Positions 1 through 7,769 of a stretch of DNA of 64,000 nt are shown piece by piece. Numbering within the stretch: position 1 is the first letter of the stretch; each line of letters starts with the position of its first letter. This stretch comes from Caproicibacterium sp. BJN0003 (GTDB taxonomy: Bacteria; Bacillota; Clostridia; Oscillospirales; Acutalibacteraceae): the NCBI RefSeq assembly GCF_026314295.1, contig NZ_CP111108.1, forward strand, positions 744,001 to 808,000. Reading direction: 5' to 3'. The notes beneath the pieces were generated by a model that saw nothing but the letters and a program-made list of their open reading frames with translations, had not been told where the DNA came from and made no database searches. The position numbers and the translations under genes are program-made.

Positions 1-405
1 GATAATATCGGTCTGCCATTCGTCCGGACGGTTAATGCCGAAAGCGATTGCCTGATCAATCCGCAGTCCCATAGCTTCATTGACACGTGGGGTGACTTCT
101 CCCATGATGTCGTAACTGGAATCGTCGAGGACTGCCTCCGGGATAGGAACAATGACGGCCAGTTCTGCGGCAGTCATGTAAACATTGTCCCATGCCTGCA
201 TGCTCGTCTGTTTAAAACCGTTGTCTCCATTAACCCAATATGCCATAGGCAGCATATCGAGAACTGGAATTTTAGTCTGCTTGCTGGTCATGTTCGGCAT
301 TTTGCGCATAAGCGGTAGCACCGAGGACTGTTTTGGAACGTCCTGAAAAATAGTTTGTGTAAGCTGCTCCTGAATTAATGCAGAAGCCTGTTCTCTTGTA
401 ATCAT
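1..405 (-). CDS. Phage major capsid protein (N-terminal part, runs off left edge)
   Basis: The reading frame starts at ATG 405 (MITREQASALIQEQ...) and stays open to position 1, so the C-terminal part is missing. The N-terminus has the helical segment, then 'VPKQSSVLPLMRKMPNM' and 'KIPVLDMLPMAYWV', followed by a helix around 'ELAVIVPIPEAVLDDS' and 'DIMGEVTPRVNEAMGLRID'. This pattern is typical of HK97-fold major capsid proteins of the phage_capsid family. It lies directly downstream of the scaffold gene (stop 409), the standard head-gene order. The protein would form the icosahedral shell. The family assignment is from recognisable pattern and position, not a search. Confidence 0.8.
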   Translation of the reverse strand, partial: MITREQASALIQEQLTQTIFQDVPKQSSVLPLMRKMPNMTSKQTKIPVLDMLPMAYWVNGDNGFKQTSMQAWDNVYMTAAELAVIVPIPEAVLDDSSYDIMGEVTPRVNEAMGLRIDQAIAFGINRPDEWQTDII

Positions 406-408
406 ATG

Positions 409-936
409 TTATTCCTTTCCGCCGCCCAGAGCTTCTCGCAGGGCGGCATTTGCTTTTTCATGATCTGTGAGTGTCCCGGTATTGGGACCGGGAGTGCGTG
501 CTGAAAATTGCGGTGGCTTTTCATCAGACTCAAAAAGAAAGCCATAATCATTTTTGACATTATCAAGTTGCTCTTTAAGTCCGAGAATCGTATCGCCGTC
601 GAGTTTCAGCGCATCTGTTTTAAGGTGTGCTTTTACTCCGGTTACGTCCTTGGCTTTTGCCGATTTTAGCGCATCGTTCAAAGCATAGTCGAACTTTAGA
701 GCATCAACCTGTTTTTGAGCGTTTTCTGCGGCCGTGTCGGACTTTGTTTTCCACTCCGGATCATAACCGGTCAATTTTCCGTTGGCAGTATCCAGCTGCG
801 TTTTGTAGTTATCACGCTCAGTTGTGAGTGTGCCGACGGAATTCTGCAGTTTCGTGATATCTTTTCCATGCAGAACCATTACTTGAGAAGCCTGTTCATC
901 AGTTAAACCAATAGACGTGAGTTCTTCTGTTTTCAT
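409..936 (-). CDS. Phage scaffolding protein
   Basis: This 175-residue protein starts at ATG 936 with a GGAAAGGA ribosome binding site; an earlier start at 954 would place that site inside the gene. It is rich in Lys, Asp, Thr and Leu, with a long predicted coiled coil at about residues 20-60 and a polar C-terminal tail. This is the typical make-up of phage minor structural GP20/scaffold proteins, which guide capsid assembly and then leave the prohead. It stops four bases before the capsid gene starts, consistent with co-translation. No protease domain is visible. Confidence 0.8.
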   Translation of the reverse strand: MKTEELTSIGLTDEQASQVMVLHGKDITKLQNSVGTLTTERDNYKTQLDTANGKLTGYDPEWKTKSDTAAENAQKQVDALKFDYALNDALKSAKAKDVTGVKAHLKTDALKLDGDTILGLKEQLDNVKNDYGFLFESDEKPPQFSARTPGPNTGTLTDHEKANAALREALGGGKE

Positions 937-1053
937 AATTTGTCCTTTCCTCATAAAAGCAATAACTAGGCGTTTTAAGTGGTTGCTGGCACTCGATTAT
1001 TGCTTTCATGCTCTGCTTTATTAGGGCTGCAGATTGTCCAAAGATTAAAGGTA

Positions 1054-1084
1054 TGAAAAAAGCAGCCCTCAAAAAGGCTGCCTG
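1054..1084 (-). terminator. Intrinsic terminator (second of a pair) inside the head operon
   Basis: Read on the minus strand, GCAGCC and GGCTGC pair around an eight-base loop and are followed by six T residues. It lies between the 67-residue gene and the scaffold gene, so late transcription must read through it or restart after it. Transcription termination is inferred from structure only. Confidence 0.65.
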
Positions 1085-1104
1085 TTTCTAAAATTAGGCA
1101 TAAA

Positions 1105-1135
1105 AATACCGCCGAGCAATACGCCGGGCGGTTTA
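1105..1135 (-). terminator. Intrinsic terminator (first of a pair) inside the head operon
   Basis: On the minus strand, ACCGCC pairs with GGCGGT around a loop containing a second short stem, and is followed by ATTTTT. It starts at the stop codon of the 67-residue gene. With the neighbouring hairpin at 1054-1084 it forms a tandem terminator. Confidence 0.55.
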
Positions 1136-1336
1136 ATAATCGCGGAACGGACACTTTTTGCAGATATCCTTCCAATTGGGCTTTCTCTTATACTTGGCGG
1201 GAATAGCTGATTCGATGACTTCCTGATTTTCCATGCAGTCAATATCCTCAATCCAATCATCGACGAGAGGGCATTTTACCTTTTCGGCTATCCCGTTTTC
1301 ATCCGGTATATATTCCACATCACCGTTATAAGCCAT
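1133..1336 (-). CDS. Small Cys-containing phage protein, unknown function
   Basis: A 67-residue acidic protein overlapping the stop of the minor capsid gene by 11 bases. It contains 'CPLVDDWIEDIDC' and ends with 'CKKCPFRDY', so four cysteines in two pairs could bind a metal. Similar short proteins with a CPLVD...C segment are common in head regions of Clostridia prophages, but I know of no assigned function. Translational coupling to the upstream gene supports it being real. It is followed at once by two terminator hairpins. Confidence 0.7.
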   Translation of the reverse strand: MAYNGDVEYIPDENGIAEKVKCPLVDDWIEDIDCMENQEVIESAIPAKYKRKPNWKDICKKCPFRDY

Positions 1337-2882
1337 TTTTCAAAATCACCTCCAAAATTGCTTTTGTATTATCATCATATTGTTTCGCAGAATACGCGGT
1401 ACGAATTAGTGATTCGAGAGCGTTAACATAAGTGGTTCCATCAACGCCATAATAGCGTTCATATTTCCCACCCCACACCGTAACCGATATTTTAGCATCA
1501 TGTACCCATTGGATAGCCTGTTCCCTTGTAACATCATGTTTACGTTGCAAATTAATATGCTTATCATCAAAGGAAAGAGAACCAGTATTAATCGGCTTCG
1601 GTATTAAATGGATTTTTGCGGTCTTGGGAAGGTTCCCAGCGGTACGAATCTCCTCTTTTATTATATCCTTTTGCCGCTGAATATCAACTTTTTTATTGAC
1701 CCAAACGGCCTTACTGGATTGACTGTGACTAAATCCGAGAACCTGTTCCAGGTTTCGCTGGCGCTCAAGTCCCGTCTTCTGCGTAAAATCTTTCAGGATC
1801 GATTCCTGCTGTTTAAGCTTTATTGCTGCAGAGTTAAACTCCTGCTTCATGGCTTTTGCAGTGGCTTCGTCTTTTGCGGATTTTACCGCCTCATCATATC
1901 CGGCTGCCTGCCGCTTGCTGTCACGAACAGCGCGTTCCATTGCTCGCTGTCGTTGGGTAGCATCGTAATAGCTCATTTTAACGCCTTGATATTCGACGGT
2001 CTTGTTCTTGTATTCATCCAACTTTTGCTTTGGATAAGCGGATTCCGATATTCCTTCAAAATATGGGTAAAAGTTGTGCCGGCAGTTCCAACCGCAAAGG
2101 CCGTCCCCATATCCATACCGTGTGTTTTCCACAAAGTCAGGGTATTTCCGATTGTTTCCCGATCGGCTGAATACTTTGCCCTGCCAGACAGCATGTTCCG
2201 GGCGTGCGCCGATATGCGCTGTTGTTTCCACGAGATCACAGCCCATGTCATCGGCATAAGCAAGACTTATCTGTGCCGATGTTTGATTGACGCCGGTCAT
2301 TACAGCGCGGCGGGTTGCAACATCCAAACGGTCATGATGGCCGGTAGGATACGTGATCCAGTTTCCGCCGTCAATAGCAGAACGTACTGCATTGCGAATC
2401 GCTGTCGTATAATCAAAAGCCCCGCTGTCAACCTGCATTTCTGCAATCGTTGCGGCATGGATATAAGCTTGCTGTGCGCCGCTGGCGGTCGTCTGAGTTA
2501 GGTTCTGCAAATATCCGCTTGTCTTTACCAGACCAGCATTCAAAACCTGTTGTGCTGCGGGTGACATGGCAAGCGGAGGAGGAGAAAGACCGGCTGCTGT
2601 GTAAATGGTACGATCATAGTTGACAGCCTCCACTCCGAAGTCCTGAAATAACGCGCGGACTTGTGATTCTGAAGCTCCGCTGAATTTTGAAACTTCGGCG
2701 ATTACCTCATTGTAAAGAAGGCCGGAGTTCTGCACTCTATCAATCTGCCAGGCCGCTGTATCTGTAATGCGCCTGGTTTTCATGATGCGCCGTACAATAT
2801 CGCGTATGATGAGCTGATCAAGCTGACTGTACAGATCAACAATATCATCTGCGGCGTGTTCAAGATACTCAGGTGGCAGCAT
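1326..2882 (-). CDS. Phage minor capsid protein with C-terminal PBECR2-like nuclease/toxin-type domain
   Basis: The preferred start is ATG 2882 (MLPPEYLEHAADD, 518 residues), overlapping the portal gene by 14 bases; a TTG 30 bases upstream also exists. Residues about 1-330 match the phage minor capsid protein 2 type (helical N-terminus, then a segment rich in conserved Trp, His and Cys such as 'GDGLCGWNCRHNFYPY'). A coiled, Lys/Gln-rich linker follows. The last about 90 residues ('SFDDKHINLQRKHDVTREQA', 'ISVTVWGGKYERYYG', 'YVNALESLIRTAY') resemble the PBECR2 fold, a Barnase/EndoU/ColicinE5-D/RelE-like group often fused to phage head proteins. The protein is probably packaged near the portal and might be ejected into the host. 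The nuclease role is inference. Confidence 0.8.
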   Translation of the reverse strand: MLPPEYLEHAADDIVDLYSQLDQLIIRDIVRRIMKTRRITDTAAWQIDRVQNSGLLYNEVIAEVSKFSGASESQVRALFQDFGVEAVNYDRTIYTAAGLSPPPLAMSPAAQQVLNAGLVKTSGYLQNLTQTTASGAQQAYIHAATIAEMQVDSGAFDYTTAIRNAVRSAIDGGNWITYPTGHHDRLDVATRRAVMTGVNQTSAQISLAYADDMGCDLVETTAHIGARPEHAVWQGKVFSRSGNNRKYPDFVENTRYGYGDGLCGWNCRHNFYPYFEGISESAYPKQKLDEYKNKTVEYQGVKMSYYDATQRQRAMERAVRDSKRQAAGYDEAVKSAKDEATAKAMKQEFNSAAIKLKQQESILKDFTQKTGLERQRNLEQVLGFSHSQSSKAVWVNKKVDIQRQKDIIKEEIRTAGNLPKTAKIHLIPKPINTGSLSFDDKHINLQRKHDVTREQAIQWVHDAKISVTVWGGKYERYYGVDGTTYVNALESLIRTAYSAKQYDDNTKAILEVILKNGL

Positions 2883-4287
2883 TGTTATCACCAGACTGTT
2901 GTTTAAAATCAAACGGATTACTTAAATTGCTGGCAGCTTCATTTGCAATCTCTTTGGCATCCTTTTCGGTATAGTGCTCAAACTCAACCAAATAACGCCA
3001 GAACGGGAATTTCCCAGCGGTAACATACTGCCAGTACATTTGCTTTCGCTGCTGTGGATCGTTGACGATACTGTCATCCCAATCATAGGCAGTCTGGTAA
3101 CTTCCCTGCGGCGCTAATTGATACAGCGTCGCAAGTTTATCCATGGAATAAATAAGATCGTCCAGAGCACTTTGCAGGGACTTCTGAATATCCCGCACGG
3201 TAGAGAAACTGCGCTGCTTTGATGCCTGAATTTCTGTTGCGGTTTTAGCAACATCCTGTGGATCAGATAGAGTTCCATAGGCAAGCCCACACTGCATTTC
3301 AATCTGCTTGAGCATGGTATTCATGCCGCGCGCAAGACTTTCGTCTCGCAGTTGAGGTGCAAAGATTTCATAGAATGACTGATCCTGTGCACGAACACTG
3401 TGTCCGCGATACAAGCGTTTATCGCGTTCCGGCATTTTAATGCTGCCGTCTGATTGGGTCTGCAGTAAATCATCTGCTACATCAATAGCCAGTTCGCCGC
3501 CTTTAAACTCCCAGAGATATCGGCCGTATTGCGCGTCAAAATCCCGTATTGTCTCCACTGCGTCTGCAAAGACCGAAGTTCCAAGCGGGGAATGCCTGTC
3601 CTGCCGGTTTGCCTGTGGTACTCGGAAATAGGCAAACAGAGGACGATCAATCTCTTTAATCTGCATATCCGGGGTAAGCTGCGCCCATTCCGGCACATCG
3701 GACAGGGCAATAGGTGTTCCGATGGATTCGGAAGAATGACTTTCGAATGCTCGGTTTTGAATTGTATAGGTTCCGTTTGAGTATTCATGATGCTCTGCAC
3801 GAGTGAAAATATTGTTTTTACGCTTGATTTGCTCAACAAATACACAGCCGGTCATTTTCCCAGAAGTGTCAAATGAGGTAGGAAAGAAGTCGTCTCCCTG
3901 CACTGAATCAATCACAATCTGGTTATTACTCACATATGGTTTAAATACAATGCCACCCAGGGCGCATCCAAATTCTATATAAGTGCGGATATCAATTAGA
4001 AAGTTTTTGATCTGCTCTTGCAGAAAGTCTGCACGCGGGGATCCGGTTATATCAACTTCCATCTCCAACGTAACCAGCCTGGCAAATTCAGAAGAGATAA
4101 TGACGGGCAATTTGCAGCTGTGCAGTCCTGTCTTTGCATTGCACCACGGACCACCATCTTCATACATTCGCGCCCAAAGATCAATGGCTGCACTCATCTT
4201 TTCAGACATCATCACGTCTTGCTCGGTATTTTGATCAAATATCTGATTGAGCATTGATCTAATCCATTTTAATAGCTTTTTGAACAT
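2869..4287 (-). CDS. Phage portal protein (SPP1 gp6-like)
   Basis: A 472-residue protein with a GAGGTG ribosome binding site before ATG 4287. It has the length and arrangement of SPP1-type portal proteins: an N-terminal helical part, a central segment with 'EFGCALGGIVFKPYV', a crown/stem region around 'PLFAYFRVPQANRQD', and a C-terminal helical part containing 'LSDPQDVAKTATEI'. This last motif is seen in many Gram-positive phage portals. Portals form the dodecameric ring through which DNA enters and leaves the head. It sits between the large terminase and the minor capsid gene, as expected. Confidence 0.9.
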   Translation of the reverse strand: MFKKLLKWIRSMLNQIFDQNTEQDVMMSEKMSAAIDLWARMYEDGGPWCNAKTGLHSCKLPVIISSEFARLVTLEMEVDITGSPRADFLQEQIKNFLIDIRTYIEFGCALGGIVFKPYVSNNQIVIDSVQGDDFFPTSFDTSGKMTGCVFVEQIKRKNNIFTRAEHHEYSNGTYTIQNRAFESHSSESIGTPIALSDVPEWAQLTPDMQIKEIDRPLFAYFRVPQANRQDRHSPLGTSVFADAVETIRDFDAQYGRYLWEFKGGELAIDVADDLLQTQSDGSIKMPERDKRLYRGHSVRAQDQSFYEIFAPQLRDESLARGMNTMLKQIEMQCGLAYGTLSDPQDVAKTATEIQASKQRSFSTVRDIQKSLQSALDDLIYSMDKLATLYQLAPQGSYQTAYDWDDSIVNDPQQRKQMYWQYVTAGKFPFWRYLVEFEHYTEKDAKEIANEAASNLSNPFDFKQQSGDNNAAT

Positions 4288-4293
4288 TATAAA

Positions 4294-5517
4294 TCACCTC
4301 GCTTTCCAGTCAGCCCAACGGAACTCACGTGCTAAAACGGTATAGCAGAAGTACCGCATATCATCCATGGCGTGATCGTTTTCTTTGATAACTGTATCAG
4401 AATTTTGCTTTTCATCCCATCGGTACAGTCCAAATTCCCGGATAATATCTTTGCAGGATTCGTGAAACTGCAGCATGCCTGCATGGAGCAGGGAAGAAGT
4501 AACTCTGATACCGTCAAGAACGTCGTTATCTGCAGCCCAAACGCTGAACTTTCGATGCCTCCGGATGCATTCAAGAAATGATGCAGCCGAAGGATCAACA
4601 ATAACTTTTCGTATGTAATACCCAGCGGCCAGTTTTTCGAGAGCTTCGTAGTATTCCTCATCTGTCCACTGCCCTTCTTTGCGCCCGTCATGGTACCATT
4701 CTTTTACTCGGGTAGCTTTGTGATCCTGCACGCACCACAGTCCCATACTGCAGGGATTGAGAGTACCATAATCGATACTGACAAACCACTGTCCATCCAT
4801 ACCGGCGAGTGATCCGTGCCGAATAAAAGAGTCTGGACTATCAGTGAACATAGGATAAACTCTACCTTCGGCAACAACCCACAGGCCGAGAATATAACGG
4901 TCATAAAAGACGCCGGTATAATTGCCGTAGTATTCCTGCTTCTTTGCTTCACTTAGCGACGGATTATCGTCAAGCAGAAAATGCAGGTGCAGGGCGTTGT
5001 GCTTTTCCGGCTGACAGACCCATTCTTTATAAAACCAGTGCTGTGGCCCTTCCGGGTTACAGTTGAACCAGTATTTTGAACCGTCCACACTGCAGCGGGC
5101 AAGCGCCTGATTAACGAACGATTCCGGCATTAAGGCCACTTCATCCAGCAGCACTCCGGCTAAGGTAATGCCTTGAATCAGCTGATAGCTGGATTCGTCT
5201 TTTCCTCCGAAAATATAAAAGTGGTTGCTTTTATTTCCACGCGAAACAGTAAGCACATGATTCGCAAAGTGAATTTTGAATTGCTGCTGTAGATAGCGAA
5301 TTCCCATTAGTGGGCGGATAATGTTGCGTTCTGCCGAAACGACGGTTTTGCCGCAGATTCCAAAATTTTGTCCGTTAAAGCTGCCCATTGCCCAAAGGAC
5401 AAATGATAAAGACATTACGCAGGTCTTGCCGGCACGAACAGCGCCATCACAAATAAGCGCAGAATATTCAGAGTAAGGGAAAGTGAGAATTTGCTTTTGC
5501 TTTTCAGAAAAACTCAT
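4294..5517 (-). CDS. terL: Phage terminase large subunit
   Basis: This 407-residue protein is the packaging motor. The ATPase half has a Walker-A-like 'GAVRAGKT' at about residues 25-32 and a Walker B 'GVLLDEVALMP' near residue 140. The nuclease half shows 'SIDYGTLNP', 'VDPSAASF' and 'NDHAMDDMRYFCY', which carry the acidic residues of the RNase H-like endonuclease. Length and motifs fit the PBSX/Terminase_3 group. Its start overlaps the small-subunit stop by four bases. Whether the phage packages by headful or at cos sites cannot be seen. Confidence 0.95.
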   Translation of the reverse strand: MSFSEKQKQILTFPYSEYSALICDGAVRAGKTCVMSLSFVLWAMGSFNGQNFGICGKTVVSAERNIIRPLMGIRYLQQQFKIHFANHVLTVSRGNKSNHFYIFGGKDESSYQLIQGITLAGVLLDEVALMPESFVNQALARCSVDGSKYWFNCNPEGPQHWFYKEWVCQPEKHNALHLHFLLDDNPSLSEAKKQEYYGNYTGVFYDRYILGLWVVAEGRVYPMFTDSPDSFIRHGSLAGMDGQWFVSIDYGTLNPCSMGLWCVQDHKATRVKEWYHDGRKEGQWTDEEYYEALEKLAAGYYIRKVIVDPSAASFLECIRRHRKFSVWAADNDVLDGIRVTSSLLHAGMLQFHESCKDIIREFGLYRWDEKQNSDTVIKENDHAMDDMRYFCYTVLAREFRWADWKAR

Positions 5518-5966
5518 TTTTTCTCGAACTCCTCCTTCAGTGATTTTGTAATTGGATCATCTTCGACGACAACGGCAGACTGCTGTGCTTCAGGATGTTC
5601 AGACCAGCCCTTAAAATTGTTTGCAAGACTGAACTTTGCGCCATTGCTTCCATCTTTATCGTAGAGCCTTGCTTCCGCGTATTCTTCGCATCTGGACTTT
5701 GCGCGCGTAAGCGTGTCATTAAATGCTTTACTCCTTGCCTGGTAATTAAGAAGCGCCTGCCTGGAATTGAATCCTAAGGCAAGCGCTAAACCTGTTACAG
5801 TGGGGGGCCTTCTATCTAAAATGATAGGGTGTCCCCACTTATTCAGTACAGCTTTCCCATCATCATCCAACAATGGATTTCCTTCGCATTTATCGAAATA
5901 CTGATCGATTGCTTCCTGCATTTCATCAGAATTTTTATACTTTCTAGGACGTCCAACAGATTTCAT
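5514..5966 (-). CDS. terS: Phage terminase small subunit
   Basis: A 150-residue protein beginning 'MKSVGRPRKY', with a helix-turn-helix-like segment around 'PPTVTGLALALGFNSRQALLNY' and a central helical oligomerisation region. The tail 'NGAKFSLANNFKGWSE' is typical of gp3-type packaging proteins. It recognises the phage DNA packaging site and loads the large subunit. It overlaps both neighbours by four bases (ATGA), so the three genes 5963, 5514 and 4294 are translationally coupled. Confidence 0.9.
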   Translation of the reverse strand: MKSVGRPRKYKNSDEMQEAIDQYFDKCEGNPLLDDDGKAVLNKWGHPIILDRRPPTVTGLALALGFNSRQALLNYQARSKAFNDTLTRAKSRCEEYAEARLYDKDGSNGAKFSLANNFKGWSEHPEAQQSAVVVEDDPITKSLKEEFEKK

Positions 5967-6205
5967 TCAGGACCACCACCCGGAGGACGCTGACCAATCA
6001 ACATCAAGTCAGTAGCCCATTGTGCTCGTAGCCGGCGAAGATCAGCTTCCTGTTGAATGGAGCGATGGGGAAGGCATTCAAGATTACGTATTTGTTTATC
6101 TAGGTCGATCCGGTGATGCGGATCCAGCGGACAATAGGGGAGGGCACACGCTGGACACCCGGTCTTTATAGTGTTGTTCTGCGGACAATGATCACATGGC
6201 AGCAT
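5963..6205 (-). CDS. Small Cys/His-rich phage protein, unknown function
   Basis: An 80-residue protein with a strong GGAGGTG ribosome binding site. The first 35 residues contain 'CDHC', 'CPAC' and 'CPLDPHHR', six cysteines plus histidines that could bind zinc; the rest is helical and basic. It takes the position where many phages carry an HNH endonuclease, but no HNH motif is present. Coupling to terS suggests a packaging-related role, which is inference only. Confidence 0.7.
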   Translation of the reverse strand: MLPCDHCPQNNTIKTGCPACALPYCPLDPHHRIDLDKQIRNLECLPHRSIQQEADLRRLRAQWATDLMLIGQRPPGGGPE

Positions 6206-6230
6206 GGTGCCACCTCCTTAAAAATAGGTA

Positions 6231-6255
6231 TAAAAAAGACGGCCCGAAGGTCGTC
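6231..6255 (-). terminator. Intrinsic terminator before the terminase operon
   Basis: On the minus strand, GACGACC and GGCCGTC pair around a short TTCG tetraloop and are followed by a run of T residues. It ends the transcript of the 138-residue gene at 6286 and would also block late readthrough into the terminase genes unless bypassed. Confidence 0.75.
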
Positions 6256-6285
6256 CTGAGCAGATATTTGAGATTGAATCTTTAC

Positions 6286-6702
6286 TTAAATCTTTCCATC
6301 CTGTTTATTTAAATCAAGTTTAATGATTTTGGTAGCAGGATAAAGTTGAATTTCACCAGCATATTTTCCAGGGTTACCGGATTCGGGATCTAAAATTACT
6401 GTAATTTTTGCGTTTGTTATCAAAATCCTATATGATTCAGAGGCACTGTAAAAATAAATTTCTAACTGATATTTTGCTGGGTTATGTTCATCTTCTTCAA
6501 AGAAATCTCTTACGTAGAATTTATTATCAAATCGCCCGTCAAAATGAAAACTTTTCGTTTTCTCATTACTTTCAAGCTTGTCATGCAAAATAAGCCACTG
6601 TAAATTTCTGTGATCAATTTGAAATTCGTCAGTCACTATCTCATCCTGTGAGTTTTTGCTTCTTATTATTGCCTTCTGCACTTCCCAAGCGTACATTTTC
6701 AT
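6286..6702 (-). CDS. Unknown AT-rich prophage cargo protein
   Basis: A 138-residue protein with no family I recognise; beta-rich, with several aromatic residues and the segment 'YQLEIYFYSASESYRILI'. It has a GGGAG ribosome binding site and is markedly more AT-rich than the packaging genes. It has its own promoter (6721-6749) and its own terminator (6231-6255), so it is an independent cistron inside the late operon. This arrangement is typical of a moron, a gene expressed from the prophage for host benefit or superinfection exclusion. The role is inferred from context alone. Confidence 0.65.
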   Translation of the reverse strand: MKMYAWEVQKAIIRSKNSQDEIVTDEFQIDHRNLQWLILHDKLESNEKTKSFHFDGRFDNKFYVRDFFEEDEHNPAKYQLEIYFYSASESYRILITNAKITVILDPESGNPGKYAGEIQLYPATKIIKLDLNKQDGKI

Positions 6703-6720
6703 TTCTCCCTTTTTCTTTTC

Positions 6721-6749
6721 ATAATATTTTCAATTATTCAAAAAGTAAA
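6721..6749 (-). promoter_or_regulatory. Sigma-A-type promoter for the gene at 6286-6702
   Basis: On the minus strand, TTTACT (6749-6744) and TATTAT (6726-6721) are separated by exactly 17 bases. The predicted start lies about 12 bases before the ribosome binding site. Confidence 0.6.
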
Positions 6750-6806
6750 GAGAAGTCCTATATTTCTACATAATGCAACAAAATTGGTTGCAGAATTTGT
6801 AAAGTA

Positions 6807-6836
6807 AAAGCACCCAGCTTATTGACTAGGTGCTTT
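6807..6836 (-). terminator. Terminator after the methyltransferase gene
   Basis: AAAGCACC and GGTGCTTT form an eight-pair stem with a 14-base loop. On the minus strand a TTTTACTTT tail follows. It lies just past the methyltransferase stop codon. Confidence 0.6.
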
Positions 6837-6853
6837 AGGGGGTAGGAAAAAGA

Positions 6854-7588
6854 CTATTTGTCTTGTAATCGGTTTATAGCTGTTTGATAATACTGCCGGT
6901 CAAATTCCCAGCACACATAATTTCGCCCGGATTGTTTGCACGCGACCGCGGTGGTTCCGCTGCCGCAGCAGCTGTCCAGCACTAAATCTCCCGGGTTCGT
7001 GTAAGTCCTAATCAGGTAGTCAAATAGCGCTACCGGCTTTTGGGTTGGATGTAAACCGCGCTCACATTTGATTTCCAATAGCTGACGCGGATAATGTACG
7101 AAGCAGGTTTCTGTGTCATGGGATAGGCTGTTGTCCATACGATAAACAGAGTCCCCATGGGAAGGAACCTTTTTTCCATTTCTTTTGACTGGTTTGTCCA
7201 AAATGATTAGTCCCTGTGGATTGTAAGTGGGGAGGTGCTTGTAAAATACGCACACTTCTTCAATACACCGCAGGGGCATTCTTTTTGCGTTGGCGAATCC
7301 GGTCGGTTGATTTTTGTACCAGTACCAGCAATATCGGAAAAGTTTTGGTTGACTGCTGATAAGCTGCGTGGTGAAAGGCTGGCATCCGGTTAAACAAATT
7401 GCGCCGTGATCTTTGATGACTCTGAGATACTGTTCCCATAGCTGATCAAACGGTAAAAGGCTGTCCCAGCGACACCCCGTGATTCCATACGGGAGATCTG
7501 TGAGGACCATGTCTACACTGTGATCGGGCAGCCGGTGCATTCCGGCGATGCAGTCTTCGTTAAAAATATGATTGATATAGTTTTCCAT
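6854..7588 (-). CDS. DNA methyltransferase (N6-adenine or N4-cytosine)
   Basis: A 244-residue SAM-dependent DNA methyltransferase. The catalytic motif IV appears as 'TDLPYG' near residue 32. The SAM-binding motif I appears as 'DSCCGSGTTA' near residue 213, preceded by 'HPTQKP'. Catalytic motif first and SAM motif last is the beta-type order. No restriction endonuclease gene is adjacent, so it is an orphan enzyme. In phages these commonly protect DNA from host restriction or act in packaging. It has a good AGGAG ribosome binding site and lies downstream of the array promoter and terminator at 7643-7715. The target base and sequence cannot be read from the protein. Confidence 0.9.
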   Translation of the reverse strand: MENYINHIFNEDCIAGMHRLPDHSVDMVLTDLPYGITGCRWDSLLPFDQLWEQYLRVIKDHGAICLTGCQPFTTQLISSQPKLFRYCWYWYKNQPTGFANAKRMPLRCIEEVCVFYKHLPTYNPQGLIILDKPVKRNGKKVPSHGDSVYRMDNSLSHDTETCFVHYPRQLLEIKCERGLHPTQKPVALFDYLIRTYTNPGDLVLDSCCGSGTTAVACKQSGRNYVCWEFDRQYYQTAINRLQDK

Positions 7589-7642
7589 GTGTAATCTCCT
7601 TTTTGTCAGAGACCCGCATGGCCTGCACTAAAAACGGTATAG

Positions 7643-7669
7643 AAAAAGGAGCTTCTTTTAAAAGCCCCT
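7643..7669 (-). terminator. Terminator immediately downstream of the array promoter
   Basis: On the minus strand, GGGGCTT pairs with AAGCTCC (one G-T pair) around a seven-base loop and is followed by TTTTT. It begins within about 15 bases of the start expected from the TATAAT at 7692-7687. It resembles the promoter-proximal terminators that phage antiterminators overcome. Confidence 0.7.
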
Positions 7670-7686
7670 CTCTGCGAAATTCCGTA

Positions 7687-7715
7687 ATTATATGTTAGCA
7701 CACATTTTTCTCCGG
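7687..7715 (-). promoter_or_regulatory. Candidate activator-dependent phage late promoter
   Basis: On the minus strand a perfect TATAAT (7692-7687) lies exactly 17 bases after a CCGGAG repeat core (7715-7710). The place of a -35 hexamer is thus taken by the sixth copy of the repeat array rather than by TTGACA. This suggests the promoter needs a repeat-binding activator. The obvious candidate is the ArpU-like product of the gene ending at 7770. Confidence 0.6.
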
Positions 7716-7769
7716 TGCGCTCCGGAAAGCTCCGGTTTACTCCGATTTACTCCGGAAAACTCCGGCTTT
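7710..7769 (-). repeat. Six-copy 10-bp tandem array (CCGGAG core), candidate regulator binding sites
   Basis: Six consecutive 10-base units share the plus-strand core CTCCGG, starting at 7710, 7720, 7730, 7740 (CTCCGA), 7750 and 7760; the four spacer bases vary. The period is close to one DNA helical turn, so all cores face the same side. The array starts right after the ArpU-like stop codon and ends at the -35 position of a TATAAT box. Conserved cores with variable spacers argue for protein binding rather than simple slippage. Confidence 0.85.

Noticed and set aside
1608-2501. Rightward 297-residue frame opposite the minor capsid gene
   Set aside because: It is antisense to a well-supported phage gene, without a ribosome binding site or recognisable domain.
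7710-7769. Possible CRISPR-like array
   Set aside because: Units are only 10 bases with four-base variable parts; there are no spacer-length inserts and no cas genes. It fits an operator array.
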